Assembly: GCA_963854835.1 (NCBI GenBank)
Contig: OY978526.1
Location: forward strand, 28,509,073 to 28,573,072
DNA length: 64,000 nt
Origin: Megamerina dolium
Lineage: Eukaryota; Arthropoda; Insecta; Diptera; Megamerinidae
Reading direction: 5' to 3'
Shown here in pieces: positions 23,791 to 36,890 of this stretch. Below the pieces are notes generated by a model. It was not told the DNA's origin. It searched no databases and saw only the letters and a list, made by a program, of their open reading frames with translations. A program made the translations under genes and the position numbers. Position 1 is the stretch's first letter. Each line of letters begins with the position of its first letter.

Positions 23791-26700
23791 AAATTATTAT
23801 GACATGTATGGCCCCACTTAATGCTCAATAGTAAACCTTTTAGTCTATTTAGGAATTACGGTTGCCATATGTAAAAATTAAATTTGATCAATTTTTTTTT
23901 TAATTTGAACCGCTCTAATGTAGATAGATGTATTTATGTAAGCAAATACATATGGCATGTGTTTCACACAAAATATGTTGATATATAGAAACACTCATGA
24001 TATGCTATTTTCCTGCAATATCCAATAGTCAGCTTATGTAGACTTAGAAAATGTAATTTTTTTTTGTGCCTATATAATATTATTACCATTGTTGATGTTG
24101 TTGTTGACTATATTGATATTATTTACACATTTACAAATAGCATTGTTTTGTTGTTCTTATTGTATGAATATGAGTGACAATGCAATGATGCAACTTGAAA
24201 TGTCACATAGCAGAAGCAGCAGCCAACTAGTTTGCATTATAGCAACAATACTTCATGTAATAGTTGAAAAATATGAAAGCGTGTATACGCTGTTGGATCT
24301 ATACCGTCTGTGTACGTCTTCCTGTGACTGTTGCTGTTCGTGTTTGTGTCTGTAAACATATATAAACATATGTTGTAAACATTGTTGCAATGCATTGTTG
24401 CTGACATCATATTTGCATTTTGTTTAGTTTATTTGACATACATCTTTCGTTGATCTTTTACATCATCATTTTGGCAATACATTTAACAAGCTAATGTAAA
24501 CAAGGATGTATAGGTGATCAAGAAGTCATGTTTATTGATGTAATAACAATATGGAATTTTTTGAGTCATTTATTGGTTTTTATTTTGGTTGACATTTATG
24601 GGTTAGCAATTTTTTTTTGCATTTCCCGATGCTCTATTCCAACAATGAATTCATGAAAATTATTGTAATAAAATTCCAAGTAATGTTCATTAAAAATATA
24701 TAGAAAATCATTAGTGGAAAACTATTGAAATTGAAACTGTATGTATGCAAATTGAATTTATGCATATTACGGAATTTTTACGATTACAACAGTACGCATG
24801 CCAATGGTTGGTTTTATTTGAGCCAAAGCTCAAGTAGTAGTTTTGTGGTGTTTGTTTTCATTAGCATACTGTTTTACTTAGTAGATATTTTTTGATCATT
24901 TTCAATGATAATGATGAAAATGCTACTTTATACTCATTTACATTTACATTTACATTTACATATATATAATATATATTCGAATTATGGAATATGCATTTTT
25001 ATTTCCGTTAAAATGTTCAACACATACCACGCACACACACACACATACATACAAAACATTCGCTAGTTTCAATTGCAATATTTAAAGGTAGAAATCGTAA
25101 AATTTTATACACGCACATAACCGCACACACAAACACAGACAGGCGCAAATTTATGCGTACGTGACATTCAGTCTAAATAGAATTTTACACACTCATTTAT
25201 GTGGTCGCTATGCTACACATATATTTGTTGTTTGTTTTGTTCATATTAGGCATGCTAATATGTATGTGTGTGTGTGTGTGGTGTACTCACATTGCGTTAA
25301 AATGCATTAATAGAAATATTTGCATAATTTATGCAACATTCAACGACAACTACGACTATATCATGTTTTTCGCATTCATCTTCCTTCCTGTGTGGTATGT
25401 ATGTTTGTGACTGTGACAACTGATGTAATTGTATTAGTTTACGTATGTAAATATTATTGCATAGCTATGGCTACACATTCAGATGTACGAGTATGCATGG
25501 TTTGAGTTGGTTAGTGCAAAATTATTTTATTTTTATTGAAAGTGTTATTGCTCATGCATAATGTTTTTTGTGTTTTTCTTTAATTAATAAATAAATTTAC
25601 GTATACAATTTCTCAGGTAGCCCTTAAAATGTATTCTCATATCATGAATCATATTTGTGTTTCAATTTTAGTTGAAATTGTGCTTCAACGACAACATCAA
25701 TGTGGATTTTAAATGCTTTAGTATACACTATTCTTCTGTTCTTGAAGTCTCCAGTTTAAATCTGGGCTCATCTAAGCAGAACAATCTTTCGACAGTTGGA
25801 ATTGGCTACTGTAATGCTATCCATAGTACTCTATATAAAGTAAATACCAAATTTGAAGCAAATTTTGACCATGTTTGTTCAAACCCACTGCTTCCATATG
25901 TAATGCTAGCAATATTTCCATTGTTTAGTCTTCTTAGGAATGGCTAAACACCTTCTCTGGAGTTAGGAGCCGGAGATATTGGCGGCTACATTACGAACCA
26001 TCATCTCTTAGTTTTTTCGGTATGTATTCTCCTTCCTATTATCTTTCGAAAATATAATTTGCATGGGCTGATCCATTTTTGCCAGCTTCTAACTTTAAAA
26101 TATGAATAGAATATGATTCCTGTAACCCCATGATATAAATAAAATAGATACTCTTTTAAGCTTTTAATTTAATATCGACATTTTGTAACATGCTAAATTT
26201 TTATTACTAATATAATAAAAAAAAAATAAAATAAAAAAAAAATTAATAAAAAATGTCATGTCACGGTTGGGGTTCGAACTCACACATTCGATTTAAAACC
26301 AAATTAATAAGACAAGAAAAGACCGCATGACTTTTCTATTTAAGTATTCAGAAAGTAGTAGCAAATAACACAGACCATAACGATTCTCGTTCGGTTAAGT
26401 ATAAAACCAGCAGATAAAAGTTATGCCGGCCGAACAACTTCCCTCTCAGAATACGATCGAACAGGGGCCATAGCAACATGTGCTTGTCATGTTAGGATTG
26501 CTGTTTCGAAGAATTTTTCTTCCTAGCATTTGGATGTACCTTTAGGCTACAGCTTAAATATATTTAAGAAAACCGACTCGTAGAATGATTTTGCACCAAT
26601 GTGTATTCTTTTTGAAGCAGAACCAGTTACGATGTCCGTCATGAAAGGTTTTGCCTTACAGTGAAACTACTACTAATTGTAAACAATTTTCTTTTGCATC
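23791..26700. other. gene-free A/T-rich stretch
   Basis: Contains a (TTTACA)n tract at 24936-24960, a CA run near 25032-25043 and a GT run near 25262-25280. The 91-codon plus frame at 25672-25947 shows no known domain and no signal or membrane segment I would defend. No recognised gene. Confidence 0.45.
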
Positions 26701-27014
26701 AATAATTAATAATAAAAAAAAGAAATATGTGGCACTTAAAGCTCCAAAGGGCTTTTTGGTCGAGCTTCTCTTCCATTACAGGTGTGCGTGTTAAATCGTG
26801 GTTCAATCATCGGCTGAAGCATAACAAATTTAATATCAAAAACATTTTTCTTTCGAACGGTACCCACCTGTCGGCAAGGAATTGACAATTCTTCCGGCAG
26901 TAACAATTTTCCATGGAGAAGCTTCTAAAAGAACTTTGTGATGTCGCAAGAGTTCTGCCATTCGGAACCGGCTAAAATTAGTAGGTCCCTCTAATATTGT
27001 ACAATAATTAATAA
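26701..27014 (-). mobile_element. SINE with twin-priming 5' inversion
   Basis: Bounded by AATAATTAATAA at 26701-26712 and 27003-27014. Next to the left duplication is an A-rich tail, then 70 bp of the 3' end of the SINE in reverse orientation (ATGTGGCACTTAAAG to GTGTTAAAT, ending about 26796). From 26797 the orientation flips. CGTGGTTCAATC (box B of the tRNA head) runs forward through TTCGAACGGTACCCACC, GTAACAATTTTCCATGG and TGCCATTCGGAACCGG to CTCTAATATTGTAC. In the full-length copy at 31.2 kb the two break ends are directly adjacent, so the two segments together rebuild one SINE with its 5' part inverted. A flanking duplication plus this join is the signature of twin priming known for L1. 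Confidence 0.88.
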
Positions 27015-27157
27015 AATCAATGGAAATATTAATAGTGACATTAGTTAACACGTATCGGTAGGTAAATCGATCTATTTCATACAAAAGCCATAAGAGCGAT
27101 AAGTCAAAACGGTTTGGTAGGTAACGTAACGTTGGAATCTGTAGAAATTAGAATTTG

Positions 27158-28786
27158 AAAAAATCTCCTTACAGTCGGCTGGGGCCGACCAAATTATACC
27201 CTGCATATGTAGAGGTATATATAAAAAGTTTGCTCGTATATCCATCCTTTTCTTCCACTACTTTGTATAGGACCTACATTAAGAAGCAGGCGTACCTCAC
27301 CAATTTTGGAGGATCAATTTCTGCCTATAATACTAAACTACATAGGTTGCAATGGGTTGACCTAGGCGTATTAATTAGTAAGTTATGGGTGTTTTAATGT
27401 TTAAGATAAATCCGAGTGAGCGTGGTACGCCCATTTTCTGTGAGCCTAGTTGCTCGTACAATACTAATCCATACCTTAAAACTCGGTGTCCTACGCTAAA
27501 TGGTTTGTAAGTTATGGAGCTTAAAAGTTTTAGTTTAATTCCCTTGACTTTGTATGGGAGACTCATGAAGGAGTGGGCGTTTCACACTGATTTTCTGCCA
27601 GATTTTTGCCGACTATGATATTAATTTAAGTGTCAATTATGGTTATTCTAGACAGAAGATTGCCGAAGTTACAGCTGTTTCAATTTAAAATTTGTATGGG
27701 GGCTACAATAAACAGTGGGCATGGTGCGCCCATTTTCTGTGAGCCTAGTTGCTCGTACAATACTAATCCATACCTTAAATCTCGCTGTCCTACGCTAAAT
27801 GGTTTGTAAGTTATGGAGCTTAAAATTTTAGTTTAATTCCCTTGACTTTGTATGGGAGACTCATGAAGGAGTGGGCGTGGCACACTGATTTTCTGCCAGA
27901 TTTTTGCCGACTATGATATTAATCTAAGTGTCAATTATGGTTATTTTAGGCAAAAGATTGCCGAAGTTACAGCTGTTTCAATTTAAAATTTGTATGGGGG
28001 CTACAATAAACAGTGGGCGTGGTGCGCCCATTTTCTGTGAGCCTAGTTGCTCGTACAATATTAATCCACACCTTAAATTTCGTTATTCTACGCTGAATAG
28101 TTTGCAAGTTATAACCGGTAACATTTTTTTAATTTCCGCATCTTTGTATGGGAGACCCAAAAAGGAGTGGGCGTGGCTCACTGATTTTCTGCCATATTAT
28201 TTCCGACTACCATGTTAATTTAAGTGTCAATTATGGTTATTCTGGACAGAAGATTGTAGAAGTTACAGCTGTTTCAATTTAAAAGAAGTACAGACACTTT
28301 GTATGAGAGCTACGCTAAAAAGTAGGCGTGGCTTAACCACTTTTGGCGAGGTTATATAGTAGTATAATATAACTCTATGTGCCAAATATTGTTGTCCCAA
28401 GTGGTATATTATGTGAGTTATAGCAAGTTAAAAATTTTGAAAATTCCGAGGTTAGTCGCTTTGAATGCTTGGTGTGGGCGTGGCTATTGACCGATCATAC
28501 CCAATATCAATCCCCTCCGTACCCTTGGATCATAGGTTACTTGTGCCAAATTTCGTCGAAATAGCTCAATATTTATTCAAGTTATCGTGCGAACAAGCCA
28601 GGTGACAGACAGACGGACGGACGGACGGACGGACGGACGGACGGACATCGTTAAATCGAAAATTTAAGCGACGCTGATCACAAATATATATCTATGTCTA
28701 TATCTCCGGAGATTCCTTCAAGTGGACACAAACATCTGACCGAAATGAATATAACATGCATATTGCATTATGCAGGGTATAAAAAA
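27158..28786. mobile_element. mini-me/DINE-1-like element, copy 2
   Basis: Second copy of the element at 1280-2686. It has the same left hairpin (GTCGGC-TGGG-GCCGAC), the same TATACCCTGCAT...ATGCAGGGTATA pairing and the same (GGAC)n (28612-28646) followed by the TA-rich segment. The body is longer because the internal unit with TTTGTATGGGAGACTCATGA and AATTTGTATGGGGGCTACAA is repeated more times (about 27545-27720, 27840-28030, 28140 on). The 78-97-codon frames inside are by-products of this repetition. No coding function seen. Confidence 0.7.
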
Positions 28787-31184
28787 GAGAGTCATACTCT
28801 TTTCTCTTAATCATATTTATATTTTATATTATACTTACCTACTGTTGTTAATCACACGATAACACTACGGTATACCATTCGTTCCAAATACTCTAATGTC
28901 GATATTATTATTGTCAATTTGACAGTAAATGTGTCCCATCCTCTTCATGTCAGTCAGTCTTTCTAATCGGTCTGTCTAATCGCATGATAACTGTCGTAAT
29001 TATAGGAAGGATTGAGCTGAAAACGGACAAATATGTAAGTAATAAGATTTGGTTTTTATTCGATACAACAATCATTCTTTGTCCCTAATAATATTAATTA
29101 AGCGCATTATCAATAAAGACTGATAGAGGACAAAAAAAAAAAAGAAGAAGAAGATAAAAAGCATCTAATTGAAAATACGACAGGGATTTATTTTTGTTTG
29201 TTTTTTATTTATTTCTTTCAACGCTTTCATAAAATTAAATTTCTAACATTTATTAAAATAATATTACAATAAATATGTGTGAATATATGTATGTATATGA
29301 GAGAACAGCTCATGGGGAAAAATGAGCATATGAAATATGTTATTTAATTAAATTTTTTTAATATTTTTTCTCATACATTGTACATATAATTAAATACTCA
29401 AATATTCTTTAGAAGATTCATTTAATTTTGCACAATTTTTTCCGCTGTCGCTTAGCAAAAAAAAAAACATGGTTAAACAATTTTACAGTTGGCGTTGCTG
29501 TTGGTACTTTATAGTATAAAGTAATGTAGACGCATATTTTTTCTACTATAAAAATACAAAAAGAAAGGGTAGAAAAAAAAATATAGTTAATCTACAAGGA
29601 GCAAAGTGTATGCTTGCATAGTTTTAGGTTGCTTCATGTATGTATGCCTTAAAAATCACTCACATATATATGTAAATACGTTGTCTCGAACTCATACTTA
29701 TCTTTGAAATAAAAACATAACTCAAATTAATGCGTTTTCTGCCCCCCTATAACATCGGCCCTTTGAAAATGTTAACAATGATATAAATGCGCCAAAAAAT
29801 ATGCAACCAAAAACTGCAAAGAAAAAAAATTATTTTTATAGAAATTATTTACAATTAATTAACACTAATGAAAAAAATTTCTCTTCATCTCGAAACACAA
29901 AAGCAAATATACGCTCATTTACAAATGTAGACAACGAACGACAAGACATTAGTGTGTTAGTGTGAGTAGTTATGATGAGAATTTTAATATTAATTTTACA
30001 TATTCATGTTCGCGTTAATATTGTTTTTATCTGCTTTGCTCTCTGCTAACCCTTTGCATAATTTCTTTTAGCTGAAGTTTGTGTATGTATGTGTAAGTTG
30101 TGATTTTTTTTTTCAACAATCATTTTTTTTATTCACACAAACTCATCATATTCCAACGCATCCTTTTATATGGTATTCTCCTTTTTCCCCTGATACTTTA
30201 ATTTATCTTATTCATCAACATCTTCATCATCATCCGTATGGGATGTAGTACTATATATGATCATAAAGAATTGGTCGAGTTTTTATGTGCTTAACACTCA
30301 TGCCCCCTAAGTGGCGCTCTTTAAAGCTTTGATCTGCTAGCGTAAGCATACATTCTATATGTATGATTTCAGATTTATAACTCTTTTCAGTAATTTATAT
30401 ATTTTCTATGAATTTTAAAATAGATTTAATATAGTTTGAAATTTATCAGCATCAGTAAAGTGTGTATGATAGTATGAAAATAAGTTATTAGCCAAACAGG
30501 TATCTCTTGATTATATGAATAGCAGTTTTTAGGGACTAAATATTTAATGAAATAAATCAGCATATACTGATTGCCATAGAGCACTGTTACATTACAATGC
30601 ACGCGTTCTGGCACATCGGATTGGCAGTTTCAAATTGAAGCCATGATCAATGTAGTTTAGATAGACTCACAGCCACTTAACTTTGCGTGTGAGCTATCTC
30701 ACGCATTCCGTTGACCTTGGACTTAATTATTTTGCGGGATACTCGACAAAATTTTGTCAACAATTGCCACGAAGAAAACAGTGTTTGCAATTTTAAATGA
30801 AAATTTATTTAAAAAGGACCTTATTTTAGCTGCCTTCTAAATTCATATTATCATGAGGCTGTACTGTACGGGCAAATTCCTCAGGGGGTCAAACACACGT
30901 AGTATATAAATATGTAATGAAAAATGGAAATCATAAAAATTAATAATTAAAATACTGTAACAACTTTACGAACATTTTTAAAGTTAATCCTTTAAAAAAA
31001 ATCGTAATTCATTACATTGCTGATGATGGTTATGATTTTCCTATTGTTGTTTTAAAATGCTAGCACTATGAAGGTATTAATATAAGTATATAATTGATGG
31101 TAGTATTGTTGTTGTTGTTGTTGTTGATGGTGTTGCATTTACTTTTGCTTTTATTATAATATAACCTAGCTTACCTAAGATATT
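28787..31184. other. gene-free A/T-rich stretch
   Basis: No gene or RNA recognised. Short (TTG)n tract at 31107-31126. Long A or T runs are scattered throughout. Confidence 0.5.
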
Positions 31185-31556
31185 ATAAAAAAAAAAATAA
31201 TAGATATGTGGCACTTAAAGCGCCGAAGGGTTCTTTGGCTGAGCTTCTCTTCCATTACTGTTGTGCGTGTTAAATTTTGGACAGTATTAGAAGTAGGTCC
31301 TACTTATTTTAGCTGGTTCCGAATGGCAGAACCCTTGTGACATCACTTTTTCTGAGCTTTGTCACAGAGTTCTTTTAGAAGCTTTTCCATGGCAAATTGT
31401 TACTGCCGGAAGAATTGCCAATTGCTTGCCGACAGGTGGGTACCATTCGAAAGAAAAATCTTATCGATATGAAATTTGTTATGCATCAGCCGGGGATTGA
31501 ACCACAACCTACAGATCAGAAGTCCAACACACTAACCACTGAGCTACCGCACCCAC
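31185..31556 (-). mobile_element. Full-length tRNA-derived SINE
   Basis: Read on the minus strand. The head is a tRNA-like sequence beginning GGGTGCGG, with an A box TAGCTCAGTGGTTAG (complement of 31532-31546) and a B box GGTTCAATCCC (complement of 31493-31503) about 30 nt later. This is the internal RNA polymerase III promoter layout. The body contains TACCCACCTGTCGGCAAGC, CAATTTGCCATGG, GATGTCACAAGGGTTCTGCC, CTAATACTGTCC and AGTGCCACATAT, then a simple A/T-rich tail (31185-31204). Total is about 350 bp. It is the reference copy for the fragments at 13.5, 14.1, 26.7 and 63.4 kb. It has no protein. Movement would depend on a partner LINE. Confidence 0.85.
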
Positions 31557-32999
31557 TACTCAAATATTATGCTGACTATAAAACTGTTTAATATACATTT
31601 TTTTTTCAAATTTATATTTTTTGTATTTAAGTGGTCTTTAGCAATAATATTTTAAAAATTAGACAACTTCAAAGAGAAATATTTTTATTCACAATGGGAA
31701 TAATATAATAGTAGAATAAATCATTACCATCCTGTTTTAAAAACACTTGCTGAGCTCTTCTCTCTGAATTTTATTATTGGTCTGCTCACCTTTTGCTCTT
31801 TACTCAAAGTTGGCCAAAGCGATATGTTAATGGTAGAATTTAAAGATTTTAAATAAGACTAAAGGTTAAGAGGAAAATAAGGGCAAGTTAATAGATTGCT
31901 AAGTAATGTTGCACTAACTTTTAAATAGCATTACATTAAATACATATATAAGTATGTATGCATGCATATCCTTGATATACTATTTCTTCCTTTTCTTTCC
32001 CTCTTTTCCTCTCTATCTCTATCCATACAATATTTCATAACTACAAGTATGTAGTTAACAACTTTTTCTATAGCACAATACATAAATATAAAGTTATTAG
32101 TATTGTTACTATTATTATTTTGGTATTGGTGCAAATTGTTAGCAGTAATAGTAGTTAAGAAAAAAAAAAACACAAACCACATAAAAAATAAACAGGAAGT
32201 AAAAGGAGAAGTATAGACAAATAAGGGTATCGACTACTATTATTAATGTTGTTGTTGTTGTTGTTTGCTGCTATTATTATATCATACTCTCTCTATAACT
32301 TTCATTTAATGTTGTGGCCGGCAATTGTGTTTTATATGATCATCGTAGTTGCAGGCTTGTTTTGTTTGTTTGTTTTACTTGAACTTCAGCATTCTGTATT
32401 ACTTTCATGATTGCCTGCTGTTGCTCTACCTGCTATGCTTGTTGTTGCTATTATAGATTATTACTAACAATTGTTTGAAACAACAAGTACTTATGGACTT
32501 GGTCATATAAGAGTACAAGTACAAGTATGTGCTACCAGGTAGGTTTAAGTAGTTTACTTGGTTATGATACATTAATAACTAACTGCCATCAGTTACTTTA
32601 ATGTTTTATTTTTAATGAATTGTTTTACACTTGAGCTTTCATGATTCAACTCACAATGCTGGCAGTACTTTATATGTGTGATGTGTCCATTAACTTTTGA
32701 AAAGTTTCGCTTGCCACATAATCAAAATCATATGAAGTTAGTAATGAAAATTTGCTAATATTTTCATTTTTTATATGGAAGCTACAATAAATACATTTTT
32801 CGCCTTAAAATATTGGTCCACATGTTAAATTTGGCTGTTCTAGGCAGAAGCCAAAAATTATGACGATTTTAAATTTTACAAAATTCGACGATTTTGTATC
32901 GCAACTTCGAAAAATAGTCCACGTGACTTGATTATTTCTTGTGCAATCATTTTTTATTGCAATATTAATCTTTGTGTTCATCTACATAGGACAACCATC
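31557..32999. other. gene-free A/T-rich stretch
   Basis: No gene recognised. Poly-A near 32160-32172 and short (TTG)n near 32248-32262. Segments at 32740-32830 and 32880-32930 resemble the 'TATGGAAGCTAC' boxes of the mini-me-like body but are too diverged to call. Confidence 0.4.
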
Positions 33000-33533
33000 T
33001 TATAGCCTAGACAGACGGCAGCCTAATTCCGGATTACCGGCGCACTTAATCCGAATAAAATAATAACCTGACAGACGGCAGTATTGCGGATTAACTAAAC
33101 AGCTGATTGCTGTTTTATTAGGTCTGTCCACTTACATTACTATCACTATCAATTTTTGTCATCTATCACTCTCGATATGAGAAAATCTACAAGAAGTACG
33201 TGAACTGAAAACTATCAGAAACTTGTAAATTGACATTCACCGTTCGTAATTGACAGATGGATTTAAATGTTCGCCAACATTTTTCATGTTGAAAACTGTT
33301 AACAATTGTTGAAAGTTTTTTGTTAGCGAACACACCTAATATTTTGTAAAATGGATGGAGAAAAATTCACAATAGACAATTTTCAGCAGTGTTGCCATCG
33401 CAAATTGCCCTAATTCTCTTTTATTTTGAGAATTAACTCATAGAGTTTATGCGGATTAGCTGCAGTTAATGCCCGAGTTAATTCGAGTTAACTCGATAAT
33501 CCGGAATTAGGCTGCCGTCTGTCTAGGCTATTA
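33000..33533. mobile_element. 528-bp PIF/Harbinger-like MITE
   Basis: The element at 33003-33530 is bounded by the trinucleotide TTA on both sides (33000-33002 and 33531-33533). Its long terminal inverted repeats start TAGCCTAGACAGACGGCAGC and continue perfectly through CCTAATTCCGGATTA (about 35 bp). A partial copy of the terminal motif, GACAGACGGCAG followed by GCGGATTA, sits just inside the left end (about 33070-33095). No transposase frame. A TTA/TAA target and TIRs of this length are typical of PIF/Harbinger non-autonomous elements. The perfect TIRs argue for fairly recent insertion. Confidence 0.87.
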
Positions 33534-33844
33534 GATGGAAGAATAAAGTGTTTTCTAATGAGTTGAAATTAAAATAATTCCGTGTTCGGAAGATTATGCC
33601 AATTTTTAACTTCATCTCCACTCTTGGACCACAGAAAGCTAATGACCAAATTCCATCGAAATATCTCAACATTTTTTGAAGTTATTGTGTTGATATTCAT
33701 TTCAACCACATTCTTTGTCTCAAGTAAAAGTTTGTACTTCCATAAGGCTAAAATGCAAGTACTAACTTCTATAAGGCTTCCGTAACGATACCTCAAGGCA
33801 GTTTGAATCAATTGTTATAAAGAGGTTTTCAATTGGTTTTTAGC
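33534..33844. other. gene-free stretch
   Basis: Two antiparallel short frames (33569-33811 and 33582-33785) with no known domain. The phrases 'TTGGACCACAGAAAGCTAATGACC' and 'CATCGAAATATCTCAACATT' resemble the 'CCAAATTTCATCGAAATAGC' phrase of the mini-me family. This suggests a decayed piece of it. Confidence 0.35.
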
Positions 33845-34520
33845 GGAAAAAAAGTGCACAAGTTGTAACGTGTGCCTTTTGTTACCAGCTAAGATATTAT
33901 TTAGTCAGCCAGGGTCAAACACGAGAGCAGCATAAAACTCTTGTTGTAGGAGGAGGACCGCATTCCACACGATTGCCTATCGGAAATTAATTAACCGACA
34001 CTAGAAGAGTGTTCGGCTCGTTATCAATGGAACTACTACTACTTTGTTTTATTTTCCTTTCTTTCTTTACAATTTCAATACAAATTCTATTTCTTCTTTT
34101 TATGCCTAACTAGAATACCTAACCTTACTGATACAATGAAGATTTTTAGGATTGACCAGTGCCACCTGGTCGCACCTAATGAATCAGTCGTCTGGCAGAT
34201 CCACCTCAGCAGAAGTCTCCAAGCGACTGATAGTTGTGTAGGGTAGCCTGATGCAGGGGTATCTTCAATCCAGTATCCTGACCTCACACCTAGAAGAGGG
34301 AGACCTTTTAGCAATATATAAAGGAACAACCAACGGGGTGGCGGATGGCTGCTCCTGGTATATACGGTTGGTCAAAATGACCCCGGGCAGAGCTGATGGC
34401 TCGCAGGCGGCTGCTATAAGCGAGCGATCGAAGACAGACAGCCTCGCTTAAGGCAAGAACTACTTATAGTCGTCTAGCGATTAATTGCCAACTCGACTAT
34501 AAGAGCACTCTTTCGGATAG
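33845..34520. other. GC-richer segment of unknown origin
   Basis: Composition is visibly richer in G+C than the surroundings from about 34150 to 34450. It contains an inverted repeat CTTATAGTCG (34463-34472) / CGACTATAAG (34494-34503). Open frames of 66 and 80 codons on opposite strands have no known domain. It may be part of an unrecognised retroelement untranslated region. I cannot assign ends. Confidence 0.35.
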
Positions 34521-36351
34521 CAAGCTATTCGAACTGGCGGATTTCAAAAATTTCGCAATATCGTTTCAACTAGTATGTCGGGTTACGACTTACTCGACCA
34601 AGCGTTTAGTAGGGTTTATTACCCTCTTTTCCTCATGCCTTACGTTGGTATGTCATATACCTTTAGTACATCTCCATATATAAAGCATTTAAGAATTATG
34701 TAGTGTAAAATTCCTATTATGCTATATTTTACGTTCAGTGAAAAATTATTTGATTGTTTCTTCTTTCTCTGTCGTCATAGTGATTAACTACACGAGTATG
34801 TGTATATGTGTATATGTCTACTGATATTACTGTATGACGACAATAAGGAGAAGAAGAAGATTCAAATGAAATTTTCTATGATACACATATTTGCTATTGT
34901 TTATTTATTGTTGGTACGTTGAATATTTAAATGATTTATGGAATGTTCGTTGGTAGGTATGTAAAAGGTTTTAACAGGTTTAGTTTTGACAGGTTACAAA
35001 GTTTCATAGCAGTTTGAGAGGAAGAACTTTATTAAGCAGCTCCTGAGTTGCTGGATTGAAGTTATTTCATGAAGACTCATCTATATGGATTCTGATTGGT
35101 CTTTAGAAAAAAATCTAAAAGCTTTATAGCAGGTTACTTATACAATTGAGAGCATCGCTCTTATTTTGTAGCCTCTATAAGCCATTTTTATCTATGCAAA
35201 AATATCGTCGAGCAGCTTAATAATTTCTCAGCAAAAATTGCTTCAACAAAGCCTTTACGAAGGAGAAAGAGAAGTGGAAATAACTTCTGTAGACACTTAT
35301 CGAAGTATGTTATTTGGAGATAAAAGTGGCGGTTATCCTTAAGGGCTATTAGTATCTATGTACATATTAATTGGTTAATTAATTTTAACTAATTTGAAAA
35401 CTATTGTGTTTATATGGGAGATCAGTGCAACATTTCATATCAACTATCGACTATAGTGGTTTCTTTTCCAAAATAATCATAATCTCATTGCTGATATTAA
35501 ACTATATTTAAATTTAACTTATAAGCTTATTAAAATTATACTTATATGCACTACCTACGGAAAAAGAAACTAATAATAAGAGAAAGAGGCCTACAATAAC
35601 AAATAATAAAAAAAGACGCCTCCATTACTGCATTATATTACACTTAAACTTTGCAGTCAATAAAAGTAGACATTTCATTGTTATTCTTTATACTTCTTTC
35701 TTTTCATTTTTTTTTTCTCATAAAAATAAATTTTACTATGAAATCTGTATATGCAAATATTATTAAAATGTAGGAAAGGAGGCGTACCTACTACATATAA
35801 AAAGTTCACGTGTCAAAAGTATTAATGTTGAATGCTCGTAGGGTATCAGCATAGACAAAGGCACTACTCACTCATTTCTTTTCGCTTTATATACGACATA
35901 ATAAAAATTATAAAAATATAACGAATGATAATAGACTGTAAGAAATTGCTATTAAAAATGATGGTAGAGAAGCAAGTCGATGTGTTTGTGTGTGTGTGTG
36001 TGAGAAAGTTTTCTGAAAGCAACAAATTTTGGATATTAAATAAGCTTATAGTGTAAACATAAAAAGAAATAAAATATAGTGGTAAATGAATTAAACAACA
36101 AACAACATCAACAACAATGACAATAAATATATCACAAATTAGCCAACTACCATGCTGAGCAGCAGCGAGGAGAATCGTTATTAAGGATCAAAGTAGTAAT
36201 AAATTCTAACTATATCTAGTGTGAGTAAATGAGCCATATTAGCGAATAAGTGGAAATATGTATGACATATACTTATCTATTGCCAATGTCACTATTAAGG
36301 TGTGCTATCAGTGATGTAATGATATAAATGGAGTAGTGTTCGTTCTCGTTA
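34521..36351. other. gene-free A/T-rich stretch
   Basis: Nothing recognised apart from a (GT)n run near 35987-36003 and scattered A/T runs. Confidence 0.5.
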
Positions 36352-36545
36352 GGTTGTCGGAAAAGTCATGATGAGTCTGGTAATAGATAATGTCACAAGA
36401 AATTTCTACACTCCTAGTATCATTGCAATCCGTTCAAGTGCTATAAAGTTTGACAGATATCAGGTCAAACCATATTAACCAGAAGTACTTTTTTGTTCGA
36501 GTTGTTTGGCTTTTATATCAAGTGGAAAATTGGTATCCAAATTAT
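36352..36545 (+). mobile_element. Possible mariner 5' end fragment
   Basis: TTAGGTTGTCGGAAAAGTCA at the left resembles the terminal repeat of mariner-type elements. The later phrase CGAGTTGTTTGGCTTTTATA followed by CAAGTGGAAAA resembles the untranslated leader just before a transposase start. No transposase follows. Assignment is by recall of the family style only. Confidence 0.3.
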
Positions 36546-36890
36546 ATTATTCTACCTATATTACAAGCACAAAGCGAATAATGCATTGCAGTTCTTTAAA
36601 AAATGCCGTACAGTTTGTGAACACGAGCTCCGATAAACGGGTCACCGCCAGAGAAGGGTCCTTGCTCAGAAACGTCGATTGAGATTGATGGCGGCGAAAT
36701 AAACTTGCCATATTCCCACAGTTGTCCATTACTCGCTAATTCTATATAGACTATTGGTTTGATCCGGTCAGTCCATATTAGAAAAATTTCCATTACGCCC
36801 CCAGAAGCGTAAAATGTAATATTATATATATTAGGGATTAGCCGAATCAGATAACTTCTATGAGTCCCTTTTCGTCCCTCAAATCGTGTG
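36546..36890. other. short gene-free stretch
   Basis: A 65-codon minus-strand frame at 36596-36793 shows no known domain. It may be 3' untranslated sequence of the retrotransposon on the minus strand. Confidence 0.3.

Noticed and set aside
25672..25947. 91-codon plus-strand frame
   Set aside because: No start context, domain or repeat support.
31490..31556. A tRNA gene on the minus strand
   Set aside because: A and B boxes are present but there is no closed acceptor stem and the sequence continues into a repeated SINE body.
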